60,000 nt of DNA from Acanthaster planci (taxonomy: Eukaryota > Echinodermata > Asteroidea > Valvatida > Acanthasteridae), in contig NW_019091404.1 in assembly GCF_001949145.1 (NCBI RefSeq), positions 3,379,502 through 3,439,501 of the forward strand, in the 5' to 3' direction. Shown one piece after another: positions 49,201 to 60,000 of the stretch; position 1 is the stretch's first letter, and every line of letters begins with the position of its first letter. Made by a program: the position numbers and the translations under genes. The notes below the pieces were generated by a model. It did no database searches and had not been told where the DNA came from. It saw only the letters and a program-made list of their open reading frames with translations.

Positions 49201-52200
49201 TGCTAAGACAACTAGGCCTATCAGGAGATTCTTCCTTCGGTCGGTGCTGGAAATGTCACAGACAAATTATGCTTGCACGAATAGAAATGACAATACTTTG
49301 ACTACTTTTATGTAGTTCGAAAACAAATAGGTACATTTGGTCACAACAGAGTGTGCACGAATGGAAATGACAAGTTTTGAAAATAATTAAAACTGACGCG
49401 TCATGCATGACGTGTTGAATCCAACACTTACGAAGGTTCGGTATTAAAGTGGCCGCTCTTCGAAATTGCTGAATGTGAAATCCACACTTATGCAGTTGAT
49501 TCAACATTTGCAATGTTGATTCAACATATTCAAAGTCAACACAATGGAAAAGGTTGAATAAACATTTAAGTTAATAACTTAAAAGTATGTGTGTTGATAG
49601 TGGAATTTGAAACATGTTGGATTCGGCATTAAATTAAATGCTGGATGGATTCAACACTTTCCCAGAGTGGTCACTGACCAAACCTTTAATTTGTTGGAGT
49701 CAACGTTTCATTCTTCAAGTGTTGTATTAAACAGATGAGAGAACGTTTGTGTGAAATAAAATGGGTTAAAACGGGTTAATTCATTGATTTTTTATTGATT
49801 TTATATTTTTCTCAAGGTTTTATTCAGAAAAAGAACGCTTTGAAACTTTCACCAATTTCCACTTTCATCCACAAATGAACATAAATTAAGTTCCAAATTC
49901 TACTGAAGAGAGAAAGAAAAACTGGCATTGAAGAATAAAACTATCTGGGCAAACTGGATTTCAACAAAAAAATCTTAGTTGTCCATGTCTGTACTCAATT
50001 AGACTCGCTTTGACACCTATCAATGTGGATAAGGCCAAATTTGTCTCATCACCACGCTCCAGGATGTACAAGTTTACTTTCAATTGAGGAACACAAATTC
50101 CTGCTAAAGAAAATGAGTGATGTTTTTCCATCTTTTCGAGTTGAAAGTGACAAACTTAATTAACTGGCCAAAGTTAAAGATGACATAGATGGATTCCACG
50201 ATAATGTTTAAAGCAAATGGCACACAGTTAATAGCAGTAATCCGTCATACAGCGATGAATAATACGGCTATTCCCCACAGCTTTCACATCATCTTGGGAA
50301 CGTCACATGCTTTAGAAGACAAAGTGCAAACGTTTGTTGGGAAAGGACAACGGGAAAGCAAACGTTAAAGAGGAGAAATTGAATGGCAACAAAATTATAC
50401 ACCAGAACAAGTGTCAGGAGTACCCCAAATGCGATGGGTTAAAAAGTAAAACGCAAAAGAATTTCATTTGCAACAAACGGGAATACCTAGAACGCTGGCC
50501 CTTAAAGTCAGCTTTATTTGTTTTTGAATATTTTACTTCCAAGAACTTAACTTGAAACGAGCTGAAAACGAAACGTTGGGGAATCTCTGCAGGAGCATCC
50601 GCTTAATACTATAGTGATTAATTTACCGTAGACTACCACTCGATTCTTAAAGGTTAGTGATTTGTCATTTCCTGTCACATTCACACTCGATTTCGACCAA
50701 CTGGAGACTGCATTGTTTACAATGTTGGTCATTCTTTTCATTTTTAGCCGAAAGCCTCACATGCTATTCGAGTGCAAAGTTAACACAACAATTCATGAAA
50801 AATAGTGGTTACGCCAAGTGTTCTGTTGACATAGATCATATGCCATGAGCTACACAGTGGCTGACTTTTTGTAGCATCATGGGCACTCGCGAATTTAAAG
50901 TTCAGTCATAAATGATTAACTTTTTTACATTTTAATAACTCAAGATAGAAACCCCTGAGCAAAACAACGACTATTACATTCGTTGATTTTGTAGCTATCT
51001 GCATTTGTAAACTCATACACCTTCTGTGCGTTACTTTCCAAGCTGTAAGCTCACTAAACACATCTGTCTGTTGTTCATAGAGCCGTTGGTCTGAAGAGGT
51101 GACCCAAAAAGGCTTGTAAAACTGATATTCCAAGAAAGACGCCTTTGAAAATGCTTCCCATTTCATTACACATTTTCGACTTACAGATTAAGGAATGTTG
51201 CGCAAAACAGTAGTCACGAAATGTTAAAGATTTAAAATGCAAATGCACACTTCTTTGAATTAAACAGTGATTCATCATTAAGACCTTTTATTACTTCGTG
51301 AAAAACCCGCACATGAAAAAATCATACATTTGTGCCATTTCAACACTTGCGCTCGTGTATGTTCAACACCCCTACGCGTGCGTGCATGTAAACAATGACA
51401 TCATTGTAGTCTATTTTAACCCTGCTAGACGATGTGACTTTTTGTCACTTTGTGAACTTTGAACAGAGAAACACAGAACTGTGCCAACTTAATCCATGGA
51501 TCACATTGACTAAAATGGCAGGAAAAACTATAGATCGAAAAATTATCGATTTTCCAGGTTTTTGTTATTTCGGAAGAACACCGACGGTACATCTGTGACC
51601 TATAAATTTCAAAGAATTGTCGAAATGTTCCCACAGTATATCCTTGTCTGTTGTCTCTGTAGGCTGCTCAATGTGGCGTGAAAGTGTATGGTTGGCCTAG
51701 TACCGATTAAATTCAAATTTGAACAGCGAGGGAATAAATGTTCACCCAGATTAGCAAGAGTGTGGAGTGTTTCTAATGAAAATATGCTTTTACAAGAGCT
51801 GTTAGATTTCCCGTGTTGGAAAAACAATTGTGTCGACAATTGTGGGGACGAAATTTACTTCAAAAGAAATCAATTGTTGGGCTAGCACTTTTTTTCTCAA
51901 GTACATATGACTGCTGTGTTATTAAAAGGAGCAGGTCTACTTTGTTTCAACCTTAATCTGATTTCAGATATAATTTTCGTAAGACGTAACACCTCAGTAG
52001 AACATTAATTGTTCTACTGAGTTGGATTTGTTCAGTAAATGAATAAACCTCTTCTTAAACTGTAGAAGCATTTATAAATTCTCAACTGCCGCACAAACTT
52101 CGAAAATCTGAAAAATATCCCATCCTCTTTGTTTCAAATGCCACGGTCAGAGAAACTCAAGTGAATGGATCGAATCAGTTGCATGAGGTATATGGATTTA

Positions 52201-55200
52201 AGCTACAAAAAAGGTGAAGGACACAGTGATAATGTACAATAACTAAATGCTTTTTACTTATGGAGGGTTTATTCCAGCAAAGAACGTGCAGGGAATTGCT
52301 ATACTTCCTTTGAAAAGAAATCGATCAAGTTTTATTAGCTCAATTTAATAACATACAGTGACGTAAGTATGAAAGGGGCCCTAAGGGGGGATTTATTCCC
52401 CATCCCTGAAATTTTGGAATGTACACGTCTTGTGAAACAAGACAAAGATCAGCTGCTCTCAGCACCCCCTTGAAAAGAACGTGTTTACCCCGGAGAAGTC
52501 TCAGAAATTTCATCCTCAGTTGGGTCAATGATAACTGAAAACAATAACGGTTATAGTCGAAGGTTAGGCCCTATCTTAATAACCTTGGGAACACTTTCTT
52601 CAACACACAAAAGATTGATTCTGCAAGCTTGTTTGACTTGAGACTAAAAGCCACCAAAAATACGACTCGACCAAGGATAAAACGCTTGGATAACATCGTC
52701 AAATTGATTTTCTTCCTTTCTCTTTATTTTCATGCAAAATGCACAAATCCTTCCAGCAAGAATTACATTGTGTGTAATTGGACGGGTGTTGACATGCAAG
52801 CGGCTGACTTGGGTCGTACCATGATTCATTGAAAGGGGTTGAAAAGTTATTAATTATATGCCCTTGGTATTATTTGAAAGCAATGTGAAAAAACGTGAAG
52901 CATTGAGGAGGTCGACGGGTGAGAAAGATGAAGGATTGTCATTAATCGGAATTGGTTGTATGAACGTACAAAAGGAAGGATGATTCACTATTGTATATGC
53001 AAAGAAGACATCATCCTGATGACTTAGCATTATTTATATTGATCGGGGTGAAAGTGAAACACACGAATCCACGTTCAAGTTTGGAAACTCGACCGCTTCA
53101 GGTTAGGTGTGCTGGCAAGTTTATTTCATTTCGTTGCGATAAGAATTGCTCCTTAAGGTAAACGTCCGTTTCACGCTGGGCAGGAAGTTTGTGTGCTACC
53201 TGCACAGTTTCCTGCCCACAGTAACCAACTGCCCTTTGAACCTATAATAAAGAAGATATAAAACTGACATTCGCTCAAGATCTTTGATCTGGAAACAAGA
53301 TGAAGATTCCGTTGATTGTAGACAGTTGGCTATGCTCGATTCCTTGTATCAGGGGTCACGGTGGGAAATTCAAGGTTGCTACCCAGCCCCGTTGAGTCGA
53401 ACAGTAAGAGTAACATGATTGTTACATGTACATGCATGCATGAAACATTAGACTTGAAATTTGTTATGTTCATGATTACAAATTGCCAAAAGTAATTCGC
53501 TTTTCATTTTCGTGATGTATGGTTCAAATAGATCTAGCTTTTGTTTGGCATTCAACACCATTACATGTATATCCAATTATATGGTGTCGCCAAATTCTAA
53601 TCAGTTTACTCCATTCGCCAACAGCAATGTTTTACAGCTAAAGATTGTAGAAAATTGCCATAAAATTATCATGCTTCAAGGTTGAGGTCTGTTTTTTAAA
53701 AATCACATTTCGGTAGGCAGTGAATAGTGGGAAATGTAACAAGGGTACGAGAATTGTCAGAATATCATCCATTCAACAAACAACTCGTTAATTCTGCAAT
53801 ACCATACGATTGCAAACACAGAAAAGAGATATTTCTGCAGGTTTTTTGGAATATAGGTATTTCCTCGCCAATGTAAATTAAGACTCATGTTGAATGTAAT
53901 TACAGAGGGCATTAGCAGCTAGTAGGCTACTTTCATTTCACTCTGTGTTACAAACGGCATTATCCAACTTTTCCTCAGTTCAGATCAGCATATGGACTCA
54001 ATATCACTCAGAAGGAACAGGCAATGTGGAAATCAACAAGGACTAGAGATTTTGTTTTGACACAATATAGAGAGTGAAGTATCTAAGTTATTTCCTACAA
54101 CCCAATAGCTGTTGCTATGGACGTCAGAAAACTTCCTGCAGAAGTCAGAAGATAGCTCTTTTGTTTAATTAACCTTTCCCTGGCGGGAAAAGAGGGTGGA
54201 ACACATCCTGAAAAGGCTATATCTGACGAGAGAAAGATCTTCTTTCACTGTTCAACCGTGGGGGAAAAAACATCCATTGAATCGTGGGCTTCAACTGGTT
54301 TATTACATTTTATATCATTATAGATGTGAGTGATAAAATGATTTACACTCGGGGAGCACAGCTGGAGAGAGGGCTGTGTAAACTTCTTCCACACAGACTG
54401 AAGGTTGGCAACACAAAGGCCCCTTTAAAGTAAGAGAACTTCACGGTAATGCTGGGTTCTCCGGCAGGCCAATCAGACGTGTCTTAGAAGTTTGCACCAC
54501 AAACAAGGATGTGTAAACGGTCATTAACTGTGGCTGGGAACATACACAGTGGCTGGGCATCTGTCACTTTTCCACAGTTTATCGAATAATGAACTAAACT
54601 TTTGCCCACCGCCTCCCCTTGCGGCCGCCAGTCACAAGGGGAAGTTTTTTCAGGGCATTTGTAGGCAAGAAAGAGATTAATTATTAATTATTAACAGTGA
54701 GACAACTGCATGCTGAGAATGAACATCCTTAATATAAGCAAAGTAAGGGGAATTGGATGCACGGCCTTGTATGTTTTAACAAGGTAGAGCATTAAATAAA
54801 CAAATACAATTAAGGAATGGACACTCTAAGGTTTACCCAGTGCACGAAAAAAGCCTGGTGTGTATCAACCGGGGTGTCAACTCACTTTCATTATTAATTT
54901 TGGTAGATTAGAGAGTTTTAGTTGGTCGATGATGGGCCTGATGAACCCAAATGGCAAGGTATGTCCTGTTGCAAGTTGTTTCTGTCACGAGATAAGGTAA
55001 CCGCTAGGGGTAGTGGAAGATGCATAACATGGCTAGGTTGTTGTGTTCAAGGATCAGGTGATCCAGTAAAGGGTGCTGTGTCAGGTGGCACAGAATTGAA
55101 GTCGGTTTGGCCGTTCCAGAGTGATCAGGTAATCCAGTACAATGTATAGAATTGAGTGTGTCAGATGGCACCAAGCATCCCTTGTCTCGTATTTATGTGC

Positions 55201-58200
55201 GTTCTCTGTAAGTCGGTGACCCAGTGTTTCGGTAGTTGACTCCTTGCCTTTAACCTTATAATTAGAAGTGTAATTTGGCAATTTGTGCATTATTAGGTTT
55301 ATTATAATGAGTAATAAAACCAGTGATATGCTGTGGCAAAAGTTCAGAGAATGGTCTGACCGTGAGTTGATTGTGTTCATCCGTGACCCGTGTATAATAG
55401 CACTTAGTGCAGGAGTGGGTACATGGATGCCTTATGACAGCGTCATTATTACAGATTTAGTACAGGTGCAACACGATTGAGGTAGTCTGGCCTGTGCTTT
55501 TCGAGCGGACGCATTCTTCTTGCCACTTAATCATTTATAACTTGATTATTTTTCCTTGGTCTTTTCTCATTATTTTTAAGATCAACGAAATCGAAGCAGT
55601 CCATCGGGATGCAGATAAATTCTTCAAAGATCCCGAAAGGCATTCCGATTTGCTTGTAATTCATGATTAAAATACCGCTTGGATCCGTAAAAGAGCTTTA
55701 GTTCATTTTGAGCACATTACCATAAGATATCTTATTCATCTCAGAGACGGATGTATTGTAGATAAACAATGCAGTGACAGGTAGTGTACAGGTTGACAGA
55801 TAACTGAAGATTTACTCAAATGTTTGTGGTAAAAGAACTGCGAGTTTTTCATTAAAAACGTCTTCTGACGTATTTCGCAACTGAATTATGGGATATGCAC
55901 TTTCCAGTATTACCGGGAAAACTTGATTAAATTTCACGAGCAAATGATAAAAACATATTGAAATCAATTCAAAATGGTACCACATTTCAACTTATCCTAA
56001 ACGTTTTCTACTGTACTTGAACTTTGCTAAAGCTGGGTGGTCAGTTCATTTGCATCTCGGTAAATTTGAATAATCCTGCGGTTAAATGTGCACCGTATTG
56101 TTGACGCAGAGCTTCATTGAAAACAAAGGTTTCTCAGTCATGCTTTCTTTTCGCCCGCAGCATTGCGATCTTTTAATTTCTAGATTTTTAATATTCAGAC
56201 TATTAAAAAAAAATAAGTACCGTGTTTCGCAAGTATCATCCGAATAACATAACATCAATAGTATTTTTGCTCCGACAAACATAACATCAGTTACCATAGT
56301 ATGCATAAATGTATCTAGCTTTTTAACATGAACGCTTTCCATTTTTGGCAGTAAATTGTCTTAATGCTTCGCAGAGGATATCTTCATTATGAAATGGCGA
56401 AATAGTGAATATTAAAAACCTCTCATCTTTCAAAGCAGCGTAGCCTTGTTTGCTGTCCTCACAACTCCATCATGTCGATTGACTCGTGCCCCTGGTATAT
56501 ATTGACTCCTGATCATACATTAATTTTTTATTCATTTCCTTCATTTTTCAGAGCATCGTGACTAGTTTGCGTCTTACCGATTCTGTAGTGCCATGTTAAT
56601 TACTAATAAGTGCCCTTGGTACTAACTCTCATCATGTATAAATTAAAACTAACCAGACTTTTGTGGGATAAGGCCTATTCGTGCACGAAAATGAGCGGTT
56701 TGAACCTAAATTTACAGTCATGAAACTTTAACATTGCTCATTGACGTCTGCCAAATAATAAAACAACTGTCAAAAGTACAGCAGGTTTTCTGTTGGTGGT
56801 AATGATGAAAACCAAAAGAAATGGTTTACTTTTATAACTGCGTGTGACGTTGGTTTTTTAGTTTTAAGAACTTGAAAATCATTGAGGTGTTGTCACATAA
56901 CTTTACTGCCTCTTGTTCTAACGGTAGTCCATATAAACCATGACAAAAATATACTGTTCTCTTGTTCCTTTAATTCTTTTGAGTAGTGCAGCTAGATCTA
57001 CGAAGCTAACGCGAAATTGCTTTTATCCGACCTTATTTCTGTTGTCAAATCTGTTTTAATAAACTTCGAACCCATTAAAACTTTACTATTCTGTAATTTT
57101 TCATGTAATTGTCCTACTGTAAATAAGATGTGAAAACGTTCATAATGCCTACTCCTTTGACAGACTTCCAAGTTGTTTCGAAGTCAAAAATACAATTCAA
57201 TTAAGTTGTTAGATGTAAAGCAAGTGTCATCTTGAAACACCTGTTCGTGTTCTGTTTTACAAATGGATAACTTCCTAAAAAAGCAGGCCACAGCGACCGT
57301 CAAAATATATAAGGATTTCCTGTAGATGCGTCATCAAAAACTCTTGAATCTTTCAAGGCTGGAGATTAAATCGAACAGACATTCAGTGGTGATATTTTAT
57401 CGTTTGAAAAAGCACTTAAATATGAAAAAAAAATGAATACATGTTTTATGGATGTTTAAATTGCTCCTTTATTGAGAAGGTTGAGACTTTTTAGTGATGA
57501 AATAATGCGTCAGTCGCATATTTGCCACCTGGAAGGACTCGTCCGTCCCAGAAATGGAAAAGCGCCTTGGGGAAATAATACATGCAAAATTCATGTACCT
57601 TTCTTATCAGCCTTTGGTACAGACTTGTTTGCTCAAATATTTCGAGCTTTGCAACCTAAGGCGTCGATCTTATTCTTACCAGATTTTCATTCGCACGACA
57701 GGCATTATATCCGGACATAAAGTGAGCTTTGAAAAACACGTCTTGTTGGGTGTGACTTTACCCACGTTATGACATTTTGACCGACTGGAAAATTCTTAAG
57801 CAATCCAGTTCGGTGTAAACTGAAGTGGATTGACACCTGTGGGATCACAGACTATTCAATCAATAATTGATGTATAAGGATCCCAGCTTGCATTTAAATT
57901 TGTCTACAATCTGTACCTCAACTCATAGAGGTATCATCCATTTGATGCACATGACAAAATGTTTAATATTCTACGGTAACTCTTGTTATTTTTCAGCTGT
58001 GTGGTTACTTTCCTTGGCTCTCGCATCACCACCCCTCATCGGTTGGGCTCGTTATGATTACCTCCCTGGCCAGTCGTTCTGCTTCTGCTACTGGGAAGAT
58101 AGCATCAGCTACACGTTCTTTATGGTTATCGTTTGTTTCGGAGGTCCCTGTTCTGTCATGTCGTTCTGTTATTACAACATCCTACGGGAGGTTCGCCGGA

Positions 58201-59258
58201 GCAGGAAAAGGCTATCTACTGGACCTGGTTCTGCTGATGTCTCCAGCATGAACAGTGTCCAAAGCGCACTGAGTACAGTCAGTAACAACAACTCTAGCGT
58301 CAGAGAAAATGGACAACCTCGGGGAGACGAAGCTCCCTTGCAAAATAGCGCCCTCAATAAGGGGTTTGTAGAGGGGGATAGTGACAACCAGGGGCCAATT
58401 CAGAAAAGTCGACTAACCTCACTTCATCAAGCATTGACGAGACAGCTGTCTCGGAAACGTTTCAGGGTAGAACCAAGCAGCCCTGAGACGCAGCTTCCAG
58501 CCTCAGTACCTGGAGGAAACAGGCCACGATCATTACCGACTCGAATGACGTCTATAAAGATCAAAGACGACCAAAACAACCGCAATCAAAATACCTCTTT
58601 GGAAAGAACTGGCAGTAAATATCAGCAGCAAAACCAGCCTTCTTCATCTTCTAAACTTCCGAAAATCCGACTGCAGGCTTTCAGTCGATCGGTGTCATTA
58701 GACTCAAGGCGAGGAAGCGGTTCATCGCTCGTACGAGAGCTGCAACAAGACGGCGTATCGAAATCTGGGAAGATTTCTCCCAAGATCCAAGCAAAGATTG
58801 CAAGACAGCTGTCCGGGTCAACGCTGGCTGTGCCTGGACTAAAGGCTGCTGTTGTGATGAGAAGAAAACGAGCCAAGACTGCAAGTGAGATGAGACGGAA
58901 GCAGGAAGAATTGCGACTGACAAAGTCCTTCTTGGTTGTCATCCTAGCCTTCATCGTCTGTTGGTTTCCTTTCTGCATCACAATGTTCTGGAGTGTTTTT
59001 TCTCCTTATCCTGTCTTTCGTCCAGTAGACATGGCTTCCCTTCTTCTTGGCTTCTTCAACAGTTGTTGTAACCCAGTCATCTACGGTTTGATGAACAACC
59101 GTTTCAGAGCCGGATTCAAACACATCTTGTGCTGTCACTGGACTCCTTGGTATCGAAGACGGAACGCCGGTAAAAAGGTCCTAGACAGAGGTTTTGGATC
59201 GATAACTGGAACGGCGGCAGGTGGAGGTTACCAAGATGATATAAGCTGCACGAACTAA
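45710..59258 (+). CDS. orphan rhodopsin-family (class A) GPCR, 2 exons, 589 aa
   Basis: Exons 45710-46217 and 57997-59258 (1770 nt, 589 codons plus TAA), joined in phase 1 inside TM4. The first ATG in frame is at 45710. Features: Asn-glycosylation sites NTT and NST in the extracellular N-terminus; TM1 with GN (N65); TM2 with LSSAD (D93, position 2.50); C120 (3.25) for the conserved disulfide; NRY at 144-146 in place of DRY; TM4 ending SPPLIGW; C198/C200 in the second extracellular loop; TM5 at about 206-232; an intracellular loop 3 of about 240 residues rich in Ser and Arg with possible basophilic-kinase sites (two RQLS motifs, RSVS, RRGS); TM6 with FIVCWFP (488-494); TM7 with NPVIY (528-532); Cys pair 548-549 for palmitoylation. 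Position 3.32 is Asn, not Asp, so an aminergic ligand is unlikely, and TM7 lacks the opsin Lys. Similarity to GPR161- or melatonin-receptor-like groups is only suggestive. Ligand and G protein unknown. Confidence 0.92.
46960..47333 (-). mobile_element. tRNA-headed SINE with LINE-like tail
   Basis: On the minus strand from about 47333: box-A-like TTGGCAAGGTAGTT, then box-B-like CCGGGATCGATTCCCGG (palindromic). Next is a central part with CCACATGTGGATTGGG and CCGTGGGTTTTACCC, ending CTGGAGTTTTCCTTCCACC. That run resembles a central domain widespread in fish and marine-invertebrate SINEs. The tail has GTAAAGCGC and TTGCGCTTTATGAATG followed by TTATTATT-like repeats, as in SINEs mobilised by CR1/L2-type LINEs. 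Edges are approximate; the copy is diverged. Confidence 0.65.
48361..48570. mobile_element. foldback-type MITE with nested GGTGTTA inverted repeats
   Basis: GGTGTTATCAGA (48398-48409) recurs exactly inverted as TCTGATAACACC (48543-48554). Inside it, GGTGTTACTTT (48421-48431 and 48441-48451) recurs inverted as AAAGTAACACC (48494-48504). The nested arms around a short centre suggest a non-autonomous foldback element. Outer edges are uncertain. Confidence 0.6.
49397..49720. repeat. cluster of TCAACA / TGTTGA near-palindromes
   Basis: Repeated near-palindromic words include GTGTTGAATCCAACAC (about 49412), TGTTGATTCAACAT (about 49514), GTCAACACAATGG, GTGTTGATAG, GGATTCAACACTTTCCC and GGAGTCAACG. 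Together with the CCCAGAGTGG end these look like a decayed MITE family of the TCAACAC type. Confidence 0.5.
51993..52021. repeat. perfect 12-bp hairpin, 5-nt loop
   Basis: CTCAGTAGAACA (51993-52004), loop TTAAT, then exact reverse complement TGTTCTACTGAG (52010-52021). It lies in the GPCR intron; the stem is too short for a typical pre-miRNA. Confidence 0.9.
55052..55171 (+). repeat. degenerate ~75-bp direct duplication
   Basis: GATCAGGTGATCCAGTA with TGTGTCAGGTGGCAC (55052-55091) recurs as GATCAGGTAATCCAGTA with TGTGTCAGATGGCAC (55123-55171), with an indel in between. Confidence 0.6.
57997..59258 (+). CDS. GPCR exon 2 (TM4 to C-terminus)
   Basis: Residues 170-589. Starts AVWLLSLALASPPLIGW, carries the long Ser/Arg-rich third intracellular loop, TM6 and TM7, and ends GGGYQDDISCTN. 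Acceptor TTATTTTTCAG. Confidence 0.93.
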
Positions 59259-60000
59259 AACTAAACTTGACAAACGCAATCATTACGAATTGTGAAGCAG
59301 AAATGTCTCAATCAGTTTGCACTGTTTTCCATTCTGTGAACATGCCCAGGAACAAAGATGATTTATAAAAAGTGCACGCTGTAAAATATGTTCTTCAGCT
59401 CATTAGAGCTTCTTTGGTTTTTCAATTAGAATTTCCAAGTAGATATTTCGTTATTTATTGAGATGTTATGGCAGAAATATGATTTATCAGCGGATTTGTA
59501 GGATAACTTTTGATTTTTGGAGAAATAGAGATCAAATGAAAAGAGCGTATTTTTGAATTCGTGTTAGGGATGTATGAAGCATTTTGCAAAGTTAACCATA
59601 ATAATTAATCCTAGTTATGGAGAATCGACCGATCTAGTCATAGAAGTGGTTGCATTGCTGTTTATGAAATAATAATATGAATTCACAACTTACTAAGAGC
59701 CAGCGGAAGCACAAGCAATGATAACCTGTTTTTCAAGCTTCGGACAAGCGTAAAACCAGTCGGGGTTTGGCTCGTGACATTTCAAATTCCAATCAAGAAT
59801 TCGCTGATTAAATTCGTGAGGCGTTTATTCCCCAATGGAATGCAATCGTGGAACTGCTTTCGCAATCACAAAAAATGAATTGCTCTCGTCCGACTTTTTC
59901 TGTTCAGAGACGCCAACCACCAGGGTTTCATCAAATTTTGAAATGTCAATTTCCATAGCATCCTCCAGAATAGAACTTGAATAGATAGTGTCATTGTGAA
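59259..60000 (+). other. 3' flank of the GPCR
   Basis: Non-coding AT-rich sequence, probably 3' UTR. No AATAAA was found. An ATTAAA variant occurs in CTGATTAAATTCG near 59805. Confidence 0.4.

Larger units (their letters stand above)
46218..57996 (+). other. GPCR intron 1 (11.8 kb)
   Basis: GTGAGT donor and TTATTTTTCAG acceptor, phase 1. It holds the SINE at 46960-47333, foldback-type repeats at 48361-48570 and 49397-49720, the hairpin at 51993-52021 and a degenerate duplication at 55052-55171. No nested gene is recognised on either strand. Confidence 0.85.

Noticed and set aside
54922-55149. 75-codon frame as a peptide gene
   Set aside because: The frame lies in a degenerate direct duplication and has no signal peptide.
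45710-59258. Opsin or aminergic receptor identity for the GPCR
   Set aside because: TM7 lacks the retinal-binding Lys, and position 3.32 is Asn rather than Asp.

Overview
This window is animal nuclear DNA. It is AT-rich and mostly intronic or intergenic, with GT-AG introns, AATAAA signals, degenerate SINEs and MITE-like elements, and one 593-base assembly gap. Gene content, intron sizes and frequent words such as TAGGCCTA and TACATGTA suggest a non-vertebrate deuterostome (echinoderm, hemichordate or cephalochordate). That placement is inference; the sequence does not settle the species.

Four protein-coding genes can be rebuilt exon by exon with a continuous frame. (1) 14547-24945, plus strand: a VWA5B1/VWA5B2-like protein of 1307 aa in 10 exons, with a VIT domain and a vWA domain carrying a MIDAS. 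(2) 36339-31974, minus strand: ALG3, the dolichol-P-mannose-dependent alpha-1,3-mannosyltransferase of N-glycan precursor assembly, 418 aa in 9 exons. Its seventh intron has the hallmarks of a minor-spliceosome (U12) AT-AC intron, the strongest observation in the window. (3) 36533-38205, plus strand: a 182-aa folate-receptor-like secreted protein, probably GPI-anchored, in 3 exons. Its ATG lies 193 bp from the ALG3 ATG in divergent orientation, so the two probably share a promoter. (4) 45710-59258, plus strand: a 589-aa rhodopsin-family GPCR in 2 exons separated by an 11.8-kb phase-1 intron inside TM4. It has NRY in place of DRY, Asn at 3.32 and a third intracellular loop of about 240 residues.

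Layout: 1-14546 has no gene I can support (a MITE copy, a hairpin, a 30-bp duplication, the gap, and CRE palindromes just upstream of the VWA5B-like gene). 14547-25290 is the VWA5B-like gene and its poly(A) signal. 25291-31973 is intergenic, with a pair of opposed tRNA-like sequences and a degenerate CAATCAA-rich array. 31974-38374 is the divergent ALG3 / folate-receptor-like pair, holding a 17-bp minisatellite and a second MITE copy in introns. 38375-45709 is intergenic, with an inverted-repeat element. 45710-59258 is the GPCR, whose long intron holds a tRNA-headed SINE, foldback-type repeats and a perfect hairpin. 59259-60000 is its 3' flank.

The genes are not an operon or a functional cluster. 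The only positional link with possible functional meaning is the divergent pair: ALG3 acts in the ER on N-glycosylation, and its neighbour encodes a secretory-pathway protein with sequons. No transposase, reverse transcriptase, rRNA, intact tRNA or CRISPR array was found.
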